64,000 nt of DNA from the NCBI GenBank assembly GCA_023391425.1, contig JAEWAX010000004.1, forward strand, positions 56,128 to 120,127. Reading direction: 5' to 3'. The DNA is from Bacillota bacterium. Its GTDB lineage: Bacteria > Bacillota > Clostridia > Acetivibrionales > DSM-1351. Positions 1 to 7,928 of this stretch are shown piece by piece. The position numbers and the translations under genes were made by a program. The notes beneath the pieces were generated by a model. It was not told where the DNA came from, searched no databases, and was given only the letters and a program-made list of their open reading frames with translations. How positions within the stretch are numbered: position 1 is the first letter of the stretch; each line of letters starts with the position of its first letter.

Positions 1-1
1 A

Positions 2-1033
2 CCGGAAAATATTGACAAGAATAAATTAGGCGTTGCAGCACAAGCTTTAAGGAAAGGCAAAATAGTTGCTTTTCCTACAGAGACGGTATATGGTTTGGGT
101 GCAAATGCTTTAAACACAACTGCCGTAGAACAAATATTTATAGCAAAGGGACGCCCTTCTGACAATCCACTCATAGTACATATATCTGACAAAGAAAAGG
201 TTTATGAGCTTACAGAGAATATACCTGAAAAGGCAGCTGTCTTGATGGACAAGCTGTGGCCAGGCCCGTTGACTTTAGTGTTTAACAAAAGCCCAATTAT
301 CCCTCGTGTAATAACAGCAGGACTCAATACAGTAGCTATACGCATGCCAGAACATCCTGTTGCACGAGAACTAATAAGACTTGCAGCAGTTCCTGTAGCT
401 GCACCAAGTGCTAATGTTTCAGGAAAGCCAAGTACTACAACAGCACAGCATGTTTTGCATGATTTAGATGGCAAAATTGAAATAGTTGTTGATGCCGGGA
501 GCTCACGTGTTGGCCTTGAGTCGACTGTACTTGATGTCACAGTTGATCCTCCAATGCTTTTAAGACCAGGTGGAATTACTCCCAAACAAATTGAAGAAAT
601 TATAGGTCATATTGACATTGATAAAACAATATTGAGTAAAGTAAGTCAAGACAATGTACCTAAATCACCTGGAATGAAATATAAACACTATGCCCCAAAG
701 GCTCATGTGATAATTGTTAAAGGTGAAAATATTAATAATCAAGCTATGAAAATATGTGATTTGGCAACCATTAACAAGAGCAAAGGAAAAAAGGTGGGTA
801 TATGTGCTACCGACCAAACAATTAATAATTATAACGGGTTTGAGGCTATTTCTATGGGCGATAGAAATAAACCTGAGACCATTGCTGCAAGTCTGTTTTC
901 GCTACTGAGGAAATTTGATGATATAGGGGTAGAAGTTATTTTGGCAGAGTCAGTGGATGAAAAGGGCGTTGGATTGGCAATAATGAATAGAATGGTAAAA
1001 GCAGCCGGATATTATATTATTCAAGCAGATTAA
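2..1033 (+). CDS. tsaC: Threonylcarbamoyl-AMP synthase (Sua5/YwlC type), 5' end cut by window
   Basis: Makes threonylcarbamoyl-AMP from threonine, bicarbonate and ATP, the first step of tRNA t6A37 modification in the cytoplasm. The frame is open from base 2, so the true start lies upstream of the window. The visible 343 residues begin inside the YrdC fold, with AFPTETVYGLGANA, then KGRPSDNPL, SAPSANVSG-like and GLESTVLD motifs. The SPGMKYKHYAP segment is the linker typical of long Sua5 proteins, and it is followed by the Sua5 C-terminal domain, so this is the long form and not short YrdC. It is followed by ywlE and rpiB, the ywlC-ywlE-ywlF order known from Bacillus. A TTG codon at 95 lies inside the conserved motif and is not a start. 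Confidence 0.93.
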   Translation, partial: PENIDKNKLGVAAQALRKGKIVAFPTETVYGLGANALNTTAVEQIFIAKGRPSDNPLIVHISDKEKVYELTENIPEKAAVLMDKLWPGPLTLVFNKSPIIPRVITAGLNTVAIRMPEHPVARELIRLAAVPVAAPSANVSGKPSTTTAQHVLHDLDGKIEIVVDAGSSRVGLESTVLDVTVDPPMLLRPGGITPKQIEEIIGHIDIDKTILSKVSQDNVPKSPGMKYKHYAPKAHVIIVKGENINNQAMKICDLATINKSKGKKVGICATDQTINNYNGFEAISMGDRNKPETIAASLFSLLRKFDDIGVEVILAESVDEKGVGLAIMNRMVKAAGYYIIQAD

Positions 1034-1114
1034 AGCTATAGGAAACAGTATTATTTGGATTAAAATAGCAGGATATAATATTTATATTGATTAGGCAGGT
1101 GAAGGTTGAAACAA

Positions 1115-1612
1115 ATGAAAAATGATATAAACATAAAAGCTACAAAGGTAGTATTTGTTTGTACAGGTAACACCTGTAGAAGCTGTATGGCAGAGGGTAT
1201 ATTTAGAGCAATATCTAATCAAAAGACTTATGAATCAAGCTTTGTGACTATGTCGAGAGGTATACACGCATTTGATGGAGATTATGCTTCAGAACACTCT
1301 ATAAAAGCGTTAAAAGCTCTATGGAATATTGATATATCTCTTCATAGGGCCAAAATGTTGGAATATGAAGATGTGTTACAAGCCGATCTTTTACTGACAA
1401 TGACAAGACAGCACAGAGACCTATTACGTTGTAAATACCCAGACAAAGCTTCTCATATCTTCACGTTAAAGGAATATGCTTACCCAGAACTTAGTGTAGA
1501 TAGTAGCTTGCTGGATATAAGTGACCCTTTTGGTATGCCATATCAAAAATATGAAAGTTGCGCAAAAGAAATATATGAGTGCATAAACAGTGTTTTTGGT
1601 AAATTAAAATGA
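1115..1612 (+). CDS. ywlE: Low-molecular-weight phosphatase, probable protein-arginine phosphatase
   Basis: A cytoplasmic phosphatase of the LMW-PTP fold, 165 residues. The N-terminal P-loop CTGNTCRS (Cys16 to Arg22) is the CX5R active site, and the DPFG segment near the C-terminus supplies the general acid Asp. Thr20, the fifth loop residue, matches the Thr that gives Bacillus YwlE its preference for phospho-arginine, so reversal of McsB-type arginine phosphorylation is the likely role (inference). I chose ATG 1115, about 9 nt after GAAGG at 1101-1105. A TTG at 1106 touches that Shine-Dalgarno and is less likely. Its place between ywlC and rpiB agrees with Bacillus gene order. No mcsB is in view, so a generic LMW phosphatase remains possible. 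Confidence 0.85.
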   Translation: MKNDINIKATKVVFVCTGNTCRSCMAEGIFRAISNQKTYESSFVTMSRGIHAFDGDYASEHSIKALKALWNIDISLHRAKMLEYEDVLQADLLLTMTRQHRDLLRCKYPDKASHIFTLKEYAYPELSVDSSLLDISDPFGMPYQKYESCAKEIYECINSVFGKLK

Positions 1613-1627
1613 GTAGGCTTATTTTTT

Positions 1628-1656
1628 TTGACATGTGATAATATATACTATAAAAT
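1628..1656 (+). promoter_or_regulatory. Sigma-A promoter upstream of rpiB-upp
   Basis: A full-consensus TTGACA at 1628-1633 is followed after 17 nt by TAAAAT at 1651-1656, one mismatch from TATAAT. It starts 15 nt after ywlE ends and lies about 80 nt before the rpiB start, so rpiB, upp and perhaps the dCMP deaminase can be transcribed separately from tsaC-ywlE. Predicted from spacing and consensus only. Confidence 0.6.
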
Positions 1657-1734
1657 AATTAGAGAATAACTAAGCAATAAAACTTATTTATTTATGAAAT
1701 TAGACAATTTAAATCTTTGATTTTTGGAGGAATT

Positions 1735-2184
1735 ATGATTGCAATAGGAAGCGACCATGCAGGATATTTATTAAAAGCAGATATAATCAAGTTCCTAGAA
1801 AATAAGGGGCTAGAAGTTAAGGATTTTGGTACAAACTGTCCTGATTCAGTTGATTATCCCGACTTCGGACAAGCTGTAGCAGAAGCGGTTAGCAATAAAG
1901 AATGTGAAAAGGGCATTGTAATATGTGGTACAGGTATTGGTATATCAATTGCTGCTAATAAAGTACCAGGTATTAGGGCTGCTCTTTGTACAGATAGCTA
2001 TATGGCAAAGATGAGTAGAATGCATAATGATGCAAATATCTTGGCTATTGGTGAGAGAGTAATTGGTCCTGGTGAGGCCTTTGATATAATTGAGGCATGG
2101 CTGGATACTGAATTTTTGGGCGGAAGGCACCAAAACAGAGTAAGTAAAATTTCAAATATTGAAAAAAAATATTTTACAAAGTGA
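1735..2184 (+). CDS. rpiB: Ribose-5-phosphate isomerase B
   Basis: Interconverts ribulose-5-phosphate and ribose-5-phosphate in the non-oxidative pentose phosphate pathway, cytoplasmic. The protein has 149 residues, the usual RpiB/LacAB length. Visible motifs are GSDHAGY at 5-11, the catalytic Cys64 in VICGTGIGIS, ANKVPGIRAALC and HNDANILAIGER. The start is ATG 1735, 4 nt after GGAGG at 1726-1730; a TTG start six codons earlier would place the Shine-Dalgarno inside the gene. It is followed 10 nt later by upp. In Bacillus the orthologue ywlF sits in the same ywlE-ywlF-glyA-upp neighbourhood; glyA is absent here. It could also receive ribose-5-phosphate made by the ribokinase at 14.2 kb. Confidence 0.95.
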   Translation: MIAIGSDHAGYLLKADIIKFLENKGLEVKDFGTNCPDSVDYPDFGQAVAEAVSNKECEKGIVICGTGIGISIAANKVPGIRAALCTDSYMAKMSRMHNDANILAIGERVIGPGEAFDIIEAWLDTEFLGGRHQNRVSKISNIEKKYFTK

Positions 2185-2194
2185 GGAATAAAAA

Positions 2195-2824
2195 ATGGAA
2201 AACGTATTTGTTTTTGATCACCCGTTGATTCAACACAAGATATCATTATTAAGAGACAAAAATACTAATACTAAGGAATTTAGAGAACTAGTTTCTGAAA
2301 TAGCAATGCTTATGGGCTATGAGGTTACTAGAAATATGCCACTAAAAGAGGTTGAAATTGAGACTCCGGTTGGTATAGCTAAGACAAAGATAATATCAGG
2401 TAAAAAGTTAGGTATAGTTCCAATTTTAAGAGCTGGATTAGGAATGGTTGATGGTATGCTAAGTCTTCTTCCTATGGCTAAAGTTGGACATATTGGCTTG
2501 TATAGAGATCCAGAGACATTAGAGCCTGTAGAATACTACTGCAAGCTTCCTGTCGATGTTGAGGAGAGAGAAATAGTTGTTCTTGATCCTATGCTCGCAA
2601 CAGGCGGATCATCTTCTGCTGCAATTCAGTTTATCAAAAACAGAGGGGTAACAAATATAAAGTTAATGTGCCTAATTGCAGCAAAATCAGGTCTAGAAAG
2701 AGTAACCAAAGATCATCCAGACGTTGAGATATATTGTGCAGCTGTGGATGAGACTTTAAATGACCATGCGTATATAGTACCTGGTCTGGGTGATGCTGGA
2801 GACAGACTGTTCGGAACTAAATAA
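2195..2824 (+). CDS. upp: Uracil phosphoribosyltransferase
   Basis: Salvages uracil with PRPP to give UMP, cytoplasmic. 209 residues, exactly the family length. The PRPP-binding signature LDPMLATGGS lies at 130-139, preceded by VPILRAGLGMVDG and followed by the uracil-binding segment near the C-terminus (DAGDRLFGTK at the end). Start ATG 2195 has GTGAGGA just upstream. It is the third gene of the ywlE-rpiB-upp run and is followed by a repeat-containing 163-nt gap before the dCMP deaminase, another pyrimidine enzyme. Confidence 0.97.
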   Translation: MENVFVFDHPLIQHKISLLRDKNTNTKEFRELVSEIAMLMGYEVTRNMPLKEVEIETPVGIAKTKIISGKKLGIVPILRAGLGMVDGMLSLLPMAKVGHIGLYRDPETLEPVEYYCKLPVDVEEREIVVLDPMLATGGSSSAAIQFIKNRGVTNIKLMCLIAAKSGLERVTKDHPDVEIYCAAVDETLNDHAYIVPGLGDAGDRLFGTK

Positions 2825-2825
2825 A

Positions 2826-2926
2826 GAAGACTTAGCTCAGATGAAGTTTTCTGAGCTCTAGTCGCACTTATTTCGAACTTGACGATACTTAGCGAACGCT
2901 CAAAGAGCAGGGAGGTTAGTATCGTC
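2826..2926 (+). repeat. Dispersed intergenic repeat, copy 1, plus hairpin
   Basis: Directly after upp, the block at 2826-2877 is shared with the intergenic region near 48 kb in inverted orientation: a part containing a hairpin (AGCTCAG 2834-2840 with CTGAGCT 2851-2857) and a part CGCACTTATTTCGAA (2863-2877). Compared with the 48-kb copy, the middle about 80 nt is missing. A second inverted repeat follows: GACGATACT at 2881-2889 pairs with AGTATCGTC at 2918-2926. There is no T-run, so it is not a typical terminator. Related fragments occur at 24,384, 38,544 and 47,930. Confidence 0.7.
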
Positions 2927-2987
2927 GTGAAGATAAATAGCAAGAAAATGCTGTAGTTAGTGGGAGACAAGCATTAGGGGGGACTTT

Positions 2988-3425
2988 ATGAGACCATCTT
3001 GGGATGAGTACTTTATGCAAATTGTTGAGTTGATAAAGACTAGATCTACTTGTCTTAGGAGACAAGTAGGAGCTGTTATAGTTAAGGATAAAAGAATCCT
3101 TGCTACAGGGTATAATGGTGCTCCTGTAGGCTGCAAACACTGCTCAGAGGTTGGTTGCTTAAGAGAAAAGCTAAATGTTCCGTCAGGACAACGGCACGAA
3201 CTTTGCAGAGCAATCCATGCTGAGCAAAACGCAATTGTTCAGGCAGCATATAGTGGGACAAGCGTAAATGGTGCTACTCTTTATGTAACCAATCAACCTT
3301 GCGTACTTTGTGCGAAATTGGCTATCAATGCAGGTATAACTAGGATTGTGTTTAATGGAGAATACCCTGATGAGTTGGCAATGACGCTAATTGCAGAAGC
3401 TGGTATAGAAGTTGTAAAATTTTAA
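2988..3425 (+). CDS. dCMP deaminase (ComEB-like)
   Basis: Deaminates dCMP to dUMP, supplying thymidylate synthesis; cytoplasmic zinc enzyme. 145 residues. The catalytic zinc site is HAE (His77, Glu79 as the proton shuttle) plus PCVLC (Cys105, Cys108). The Cys/His-rich stretch around residues 49-73 (CKHC, HELC) is the extra structural zinc region of dCMP deaminases, which separates it from plain cytidine deaminases. ATG 2988 is preceded by a strong GGGGGG Shine-Dalgarno. Related to Bacillus comEB; no competence genes are nearby, and next to upp a pyrimidine-metabolism role is the simplest reading. Confidence 0.9.
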   Translation: MRPSWDEYFMQIVELIKTRSTCLRRQVGAVIVKDKRILATGYNGAPVGCKHCSEVGCLREKLNVPSGQRHELCRAIHAEQNAIVQAAYSGTSVNGATLYVTNQPCVLCAKLAINAGITRIVFNGEYPDELAMTLIAEAGIEVVKF

Positions 3426-3623
3426 ACTTATTATGTGAGTGTTGTTACAGGTTATCAAGACGACCTTAGTTAGAAGCTGAACATTATGAGCGGCGCTAGT
3501 CATCGGATAAGCAGATTTCCTAGATTCAAGTGGGGACATAGAGTAGCTTTAGTGTGAATCTAGTCGATAAAAATTAAAATGCAAATCAGAGGGAGATGAA
3601 TACCTCCCTCTATTTTGATGTTT
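3426..3623 (+). terminator. Intergenic hairpins and probable terminator after the dCMP deaminase
   Basis: In this gap of about 285 nt, CTAGATTCA (3520-3528) pairs with TGAATCTAG (3555-3563), a long-looped inverted repeat of unknown role. Then AGAGGGAG (3588-3595) pairs perfectly with CTCCCTCT (3604-3611) across an 8-nt loop, followed by ATTTTGATGTTT. The second hairpin is the likely terminator, although its U-tract is interrupted. No ORF was seen in the gap. Confidence 0.5.
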
Positions 3624-3710
3624 GGGAAGAACTAGATAATATAACGAATTTTTCTGTTAGTTCTTCATTTGATAACTTGTAAGACTTTTCACGAGCGAGA
3701 AGGTGTTAAA

Positions 3711-5999
3711 ATGGCTAGTGTATATGAATATTTTATATCTTTCACCCTTGCATTCATTGTTGCATTTTCTACAACGCCTGTTGCTAAAAGCCTTGCTTTT
3801 AGAATTGGGGCTGTAGATATTCCTAAGGATAACCGTAGAATGCACAAACAGCCTATTGCAAGATTAGGTGGCTTTGCAATAATCACTGGGTTTTTTATAT
3901 CTATACTTTTTAGTGTGGTTAGTTCAAAACTATTAAATACTAGTACTGCAATTGTTTTTGACAAGCAGTTTATCGGATTAATCATAGGTGGTGGAATTAT
4001 TGCATTACTGGGTGTTATTGATGATATAAAATCACTTAGTGCAAAGCTAAAATTTCCAATCCAAATTGTAGCTGCACTTATTGTTGCAATGACTGGCACA
4101 AGAATTGATTTTGTTACAAATCCTTTTTCTGAGATTGGAATTTCTACATTTGGACCTTGGATTTCATATCCATTAACAATATTTTGGATAGTGGGTATTA
4201 CAAATGCTATAAATTTTATTGATGGACTAGATGGCCTTGCTGCTGGTGTTTCATCGATAGCGTCTTTGTCACTTTTCTTTGTTTCGGTCATGAGACCTGA
4301 TCCTGACATAGGTACTGCCGTGTTGGCGGCTATACTAGCAGGCTCCGCGATGGGATTTTTGCCATATAATTTCAATCCGGCAAAAATATTCATGGGTGAT
4401 ACTGGCTCAACATTTTTAGGGTTTATGCTTGGAACAATATCAATACAGGGAACTTACAAGTCATATACTGCAATAGCGATAGCAGTACCCCTACTTGTCC
4501 TTGCATTACCATTGTTTGATACAATCTTTGCGATATTGCGCAGAATTGCCAGCGGAAAATCTCCTATGACTGCCGATAGAGGACATTTACACCATAGACT
4601 AATTGATATGGGGCTTACTCAGAGACAATCAGTATCAGTAATATATATAGCCAGTGCGGCATTAGGGCTTTGTGCGGTAGTACTCGACTATAAAGGACCT
4701 GTTAGTGCTATAATACTAGTTATTGCAGTTGCTATATTTGTAATAGGGGGTTCCATGTATATGAGCGAGATGAATAACGCTAATAAAAACAGAGAGAATC
4801 ATAGCTTGCAAAACCCATATAGAATGGCTTTAATTGGAGGTAGGAAATTGGATAAATTAAAGGTAATGACAATATTCGGAACTAGGCCAGATGCTGTAAA
4901 AATGGCTCCACTTGTAAAGGAATTGGAAAAGTGTGAAAAGATTGAGTCTGTTGTATGTGTAACAGCTCAGCATAGAGAAATGTTGGACCAGGTTTTAAAG
5001 ATATTTGAGATTACACCAAAACATGACTTAAATATAATGCAAAGCAGACAGACTCTTACTGGAATTACTACAAGAGCACTAGAAGGATTGGAAACTGTAT
5101 TAGATGAAGAAAAACCAAATATAGTTCTAGTTCATGGGGATACTACAACTTGCTTTGTCGGAAGTCTTGCAGCTTTTTACAAACAAATTGCAGTTGGACA
5201 TGTAGAGGCAGGATTAAGAACTTTTGACAAATACTCGCCATATCCAGAGGAAATGAATAGAAAACTTACAGGTTCAATGGCAGATATTCATTTGGCTCCT
5301 ACTGAAACAAATAAAGCAAATCTTCTTCATGAAGGTATCAATGAGGATACTATATATGTTACAGGTAATACTGTTAATGATGCCTTAAAGACAACTGTAA
5401 AGGAAGATTATACTTTTGAATGTAAGGCACTTAGGGATATTGATTTCAGTAATAAGAGAGTTATCGCAGTTACAGCTCATAGAAGGGAAAATCTAGGAGA
5501 GCCGCTTCGTAATATTTGCCGTGCTTTAGCCACAATAGTTAATAAATATGAGGATGTTGAGATAGTGTACACAGTACATCTAAATCCAGTAGTTCAGGAA
5601 ACGGCACGTGAGATTTTAGGGGATAGAGCAAGAGTTCACTTGATACCCCCACTAGATGTACAGGATATGCACAATTTAATGGCTAGATCATACATGATTA
5701 TGACTGACTCGGGTGGGATTCAGGAAGAAGCTCCTACACTCGGAAAGCCAGTACTTGTACTTAGAAAAGAAACAGAAAGACCAGAGGCAGTTAAGGCAGG
5801 AACAGTAAGGCTTGCAGGTACTATAGAACAAGAAATAGTTGAGCATGCCATAAAGCTATTAGAAGACAAAGATGATTATGAAACAATGGCAAAGTCAGTA
5901 AATCCGTACGGAGATGGACATGCTTCAGAAAGAATAGTTCAGACGCTTTTATTCCACTTTGGACTTACAGATGAAAAGCCAGATGAGTTTAAGGTATAA
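3711..5999 (+). CDS. Fusion: WecA/TagO-type glycosyl-1-phosphate transferase + UDP-GlcNAc 2-epimerase (MnaA/WecB)
   Basis: A two-domain protein of 762 residues. Residues about 1-355 are a polytopic membrane enzyme of the MraY/WecA family with the signatures DDIKSLSAK, NAINFIDGLDG, FMGDTGST and DRGHLHHRL; this family moves a sugar-1-phosphate onto undecaprenyl phosphate. Residues about 380-762 are a complete non-hydrolysing UDP-GlcNAc 2-epimerase (FGTRPDAVKMAP, HGDTTT, GHVEAGLRT, PEEMNRK, TAHRREN, TDSGGIQEE), which makes UDP-ManNAc. Together they would start a teichoic-acid-like or secondary cell-wall polymer, the kind of glycan SLH proteins bind. Start ATG 3711. Inside, GGAGG at 4836-4840 precedes an in-frame TTG at 4848, exactly where a free-standing epimerase would begin, so the second half may also be made separately. 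In other Firmicutes mnaA lies just before the atp operon. Confidence 0.9.
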   Translation: MASVYEYFISFTLAFIVAFSTTPVAKSLAFRIGAVDIPKDNRRMHKQPIARLGGFAIITGFFISILFSVVSSKLLNTSTAIVFDKQFIGLIIGGGIIALLGVIDDIKSLSAKLKFPIQIVAALIVAMTGTRIDFVTNPFSEIGISTFGPWISYPLTIFWIVGITNAINFIDGLDGLAAGVSSIASLSLFFVSVMRPDPDIGTAVLAAILAGSAMGFLPYNFNPAKIFMGDTGSTFLGFMLGTISIQGTYKSYTAIAIAVPLLVLALPLFDTIFAILRRIASGKSPMTADRGHLHHRLIDMGLTQRQSVSVIYIASAALGLCAVVLDYKGPVSAIILVIAVAIFVIGGSMYMSEMNNANKNRENHSLQNPYRMALIGGRKLDKLKVMTIFGTRPDAVKMAPLVKELEKCEKIESVVCVTAQHREMLDQVLKIFEITPKHDLNIMQSRQTLTGITTRALEGLETVLDEEKPNIVLVHGDTTTCFVGSLAAFYKQIAVGHVEAGLRTFDKYSPYPEEMNRKLTGSMADIHLAPTETNKANLLHEGINEDTIYVTGNTVNDALKTTVKEDYTFECKALRDIDFSNKRVIAVTAHRRENLGEPLRNICRALATIVNKYEDVEIVYTVHLNPVVQETAREILGDRARVHLIPPLDVQDMHNLMARSYMIMTDSGGIQEEAPTLGKPVLVLRKETERPEAVKAGTVRLAGTIEQEIVEHAIKLLEDKDDYETMAKSVNPYGDGHASERIVQTLLFHFGLTDEKPDEFKV

Positions 6000-6106
6000 T
6001 TTTAGAAGTCAGAATTCAGTAGTTAGAAGTTTGGGCTTTGCCCACGTGAAATTAAAAGTCAAAAGATAGTTAAAAGTGTAGAAATAAATAGTGAAGAGTT
6101 AAGGAT

Positions 6107-6137
6107 GGCCGGCTTATAGCCGGCCTGATTTTATTTA
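6107..6137 (+). terminator. Rho-independent terminator after the WecA-MnaA gene
   Basis: GGCCGGC (6107-6113) pairs with GCCGGCC (6119-6125) over a TTATA loop, followed by TGATTTTATTT. A GC-rich perfect stem about 110 nt after the stop codon. Confidence 0.75.
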
Positions 6138-6357
6138 GCGCACTTAAAGCTGTTATACATTCAATAGCTCGATCTGAGCTGAGGCTATAATCATTATTCG
6201 ACAAATCAATAAATTTTATAATGAATTTTAGTGGATATAAAGGAATAAAAGGAGTATGTGTAGAATCAAGTAGAAATATGTCCTAATAGCAATGACATAA
6301 GGTATATTTTCAGACATCATGAAGACCAACAATTCTGAATGTTAATTAAGGGGGAGT
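6138..6357. other. Non-coding leader before the two-component genes
   Basis: AT-rich stretch with no credible ORF. It ends with a strong Shine-Dalgarno (AGGGGGAG, 6349-6356) directly before ATG 6358. That ATG opens only a three-codon frame (Met-Tyr-Val-stop), see the regulator entry. I found no clear promoter or riboswitch structure here. Confidence 0.5.
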
Positions 6358-6394
6358 ATGTACGTATAAAACCGTTTTTATAGATGATGAACCG

Positions 6395-7924
6395 TTGATA
6401 CGTGAGGGATTGAAAAAATATATTGATTGGAGCCAATATGGATTTATATTATCTGGCGAAGCTGAAGATGGAATAAAAGGGGTTGAACTTTGCAAAAGGC
6501 TTGTGCCAGACCTGGTTATTACTGATGTAAGGATGCCGGGCAAGGATGGAATAGAACTTATTGGAGAGTTAAATAGTGAGCTTAAGGACACAAAATTTAT
6601 AATACTAAGCGGATTTGCGGAATTTGATTTGGCACAAAAAGCAATACGGCTGGGTGCATGTGATTATATCCTAAAGCCTTTGAATAAAGAACAGTTTATT
6701 AATACTATTGTTAAGGTAAAATTGTTATTGGACAAGTCCCGAGAGGAATATGATAACAGTTGTAGAATAGCTGATGTAGTAAAAAAGAACTCATATATTT
6801 TAAAAAATACGATTATTGCGAGTATTGTGGAAGGTAAAATAAAAGACCTGGAAGAGGAAGTTGATTTTTTTGATTTAAAAGGGTCTTATTTTGCAATATT
6901 ATCATTGGATTTTGATAATATAACTAGTAAGGATCAGCTAGATGAAGTGCGGAAAATCTACTGCGTAATAGAAAAATTCATTGATGCACACAATTTAAAT
7001 TGGAATATATGCAGATATCATGATGAAAGTCTTATTTTTTTATGTGTAGAAAAGCTGGAAATAGACAAGATTAAAAAAAACGTTCACGCACTTATAGAGG
7101 AGATATATAAAGTACAGGGCTACAAAATTTATATTGGAATCGGTGAAATAACTGATAAGCTGGATGCAGTTGTACAATCTTACAAAACAGCAAAAGAAAA
7201 CATTGAAAGCCTATTTTACTCAAACTGTAATCAAGTATTTGATTCCAGACCTGATTATATTCAAGAGGATTTACAAAAAAAATATCTTAATATTGAAAAT
7301 GAAACATCAATTTTTAGTGCTCTGGAAAACGGGGATTGGCCTAAATTGGAGTCTGCCTATTTTACATTGATTGAAGGCATCAATGTTTCTGGATATCATT
7401 CACCTGAGGATATAAAGGCTTTTTATGGAAGCTTAATTTTGAGAGTAGCAGAACGAGTAAAAAATATAGAGGATAACAGTATTAACCTGAATCAGGTCAT
7501 GGACGAGATCAATTCACAAAAAACCTACAGGAGTCTTATGGATTATGTAAAGAACTTACTTAATAGGATTTGCAATTTTTTCGACAAAGAACAAGTAACC
7601 GATTCAACTAAACTGATAAAAGAAATCAAAAGGTATATTAATGATAACATTTCAAGCGAAATTACTCTAAATACAATAGCTACTCGCTTCCATATGAATC
7701 TCTTCTACATAAGCCATCTTTTTAAAAAGGAAACAAGTATGAATTTTTTGGATTATCTGACATCACAGAGAGTTGAGAGGGCTAAAGAACTGCTTGAAGA
7801 TATAGACAGTAAGATTTATGAAGTGGCAATTATGGTTGGATATAATGATCAGCGATACTTCAGTCAGGTGTTTAAGAAGTATACAGGCTACACCCCAAAG
7901 GAGTATAGGAATAAGAGGAGCTGA
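6395..7924 (+). CDS. YesN-type response regulator (receiver + AraC HTH), 5' end apparently frameshifted
   Basis: Cytoplasmic regulator of the AraC-type response-regulator family. The receiver has the phospho-acceptor Asp in VITDVRMPG (residue 44 counted from TTG 6395) and the Lys of YILKPLNK; a long middle region follows, then a C-terminal AraC double helix-turn-helix over roughly the last 100 residues (ITLNTIATRF, YNDQRYFSQVFKKYTGYTP). The coding frame extends upstream through KTVFIDDEP, the essential acidic pocket, to a stop at 6347, but holds no ATG/GTG/TTG before 6395. ATG 6358, with an ideal Shine-Dalgarno, is one base out of frame. Removing one 4-bp unit of GTACGTA (6360-6366) restores Met-Tyr-Lys-Thr-Val. 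So the gene is either newly broken, mis-sequenced, or uses frameshifting. It is followed 4 nt later by its kinase partner. Confidence 0.8.
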   Translation: MIREGLKKYIDWSQYGFILSGEAEDGIKGVELCKRLVPDLVITDVRMPGKDGIELIGELNSELKDTKFIILSGFAEFDLAQKAIRLGACDYILKPLNKEQFINTIVKVKLLLDKSREEYDNSCRIADVVKKNSYILKNTIIASIVEGKIKDLEEEVDFFDLKGSYFAILSLDFDNITSKDQLDEVRKIYCVIEKFIDAHNLNWNICRYHDESLIFLCVEKLEIDKIKKNVHALIEEIYKVQGYKIYIGIGEITDKLDAVVQSYKTAKENIESLFYSNCNQVFDSRPDYIQEDLQKKYLNIENETSIFSALENGDWPKLESAYFTLIEGINVSGYHSPEDIKAFYGSLILRVAERVKNIEDNSINLNQVMDEINSQKTYRSLMDYVKNLLNRICNFFDKEQVTDSTKLIKEIKRYINDNISSEITLNTIATRFHMNLFYISHLFKKETSMNFLDYLTSQRVERAKELLEDIDSKIYEVAIMVGYNDQRYFSQVFKKYTGYTPKEYRNKRS

Positions 7925-7928
7925 AAGA

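Noticed and set aside
3689..4393. 234-codon minus-strand frame opposite the WecA domain
   Set aside because: It mirrors the conserved transferase coding strand and has no ribosome site or homology pattern.
6000..6357. Riboswitch or other structured RNA before the regulator
   Set aside because: Only a terminator-like hairpin and a small GGGC-TTT-GCCC stem were found; no known aptamer pattern is recognisable.
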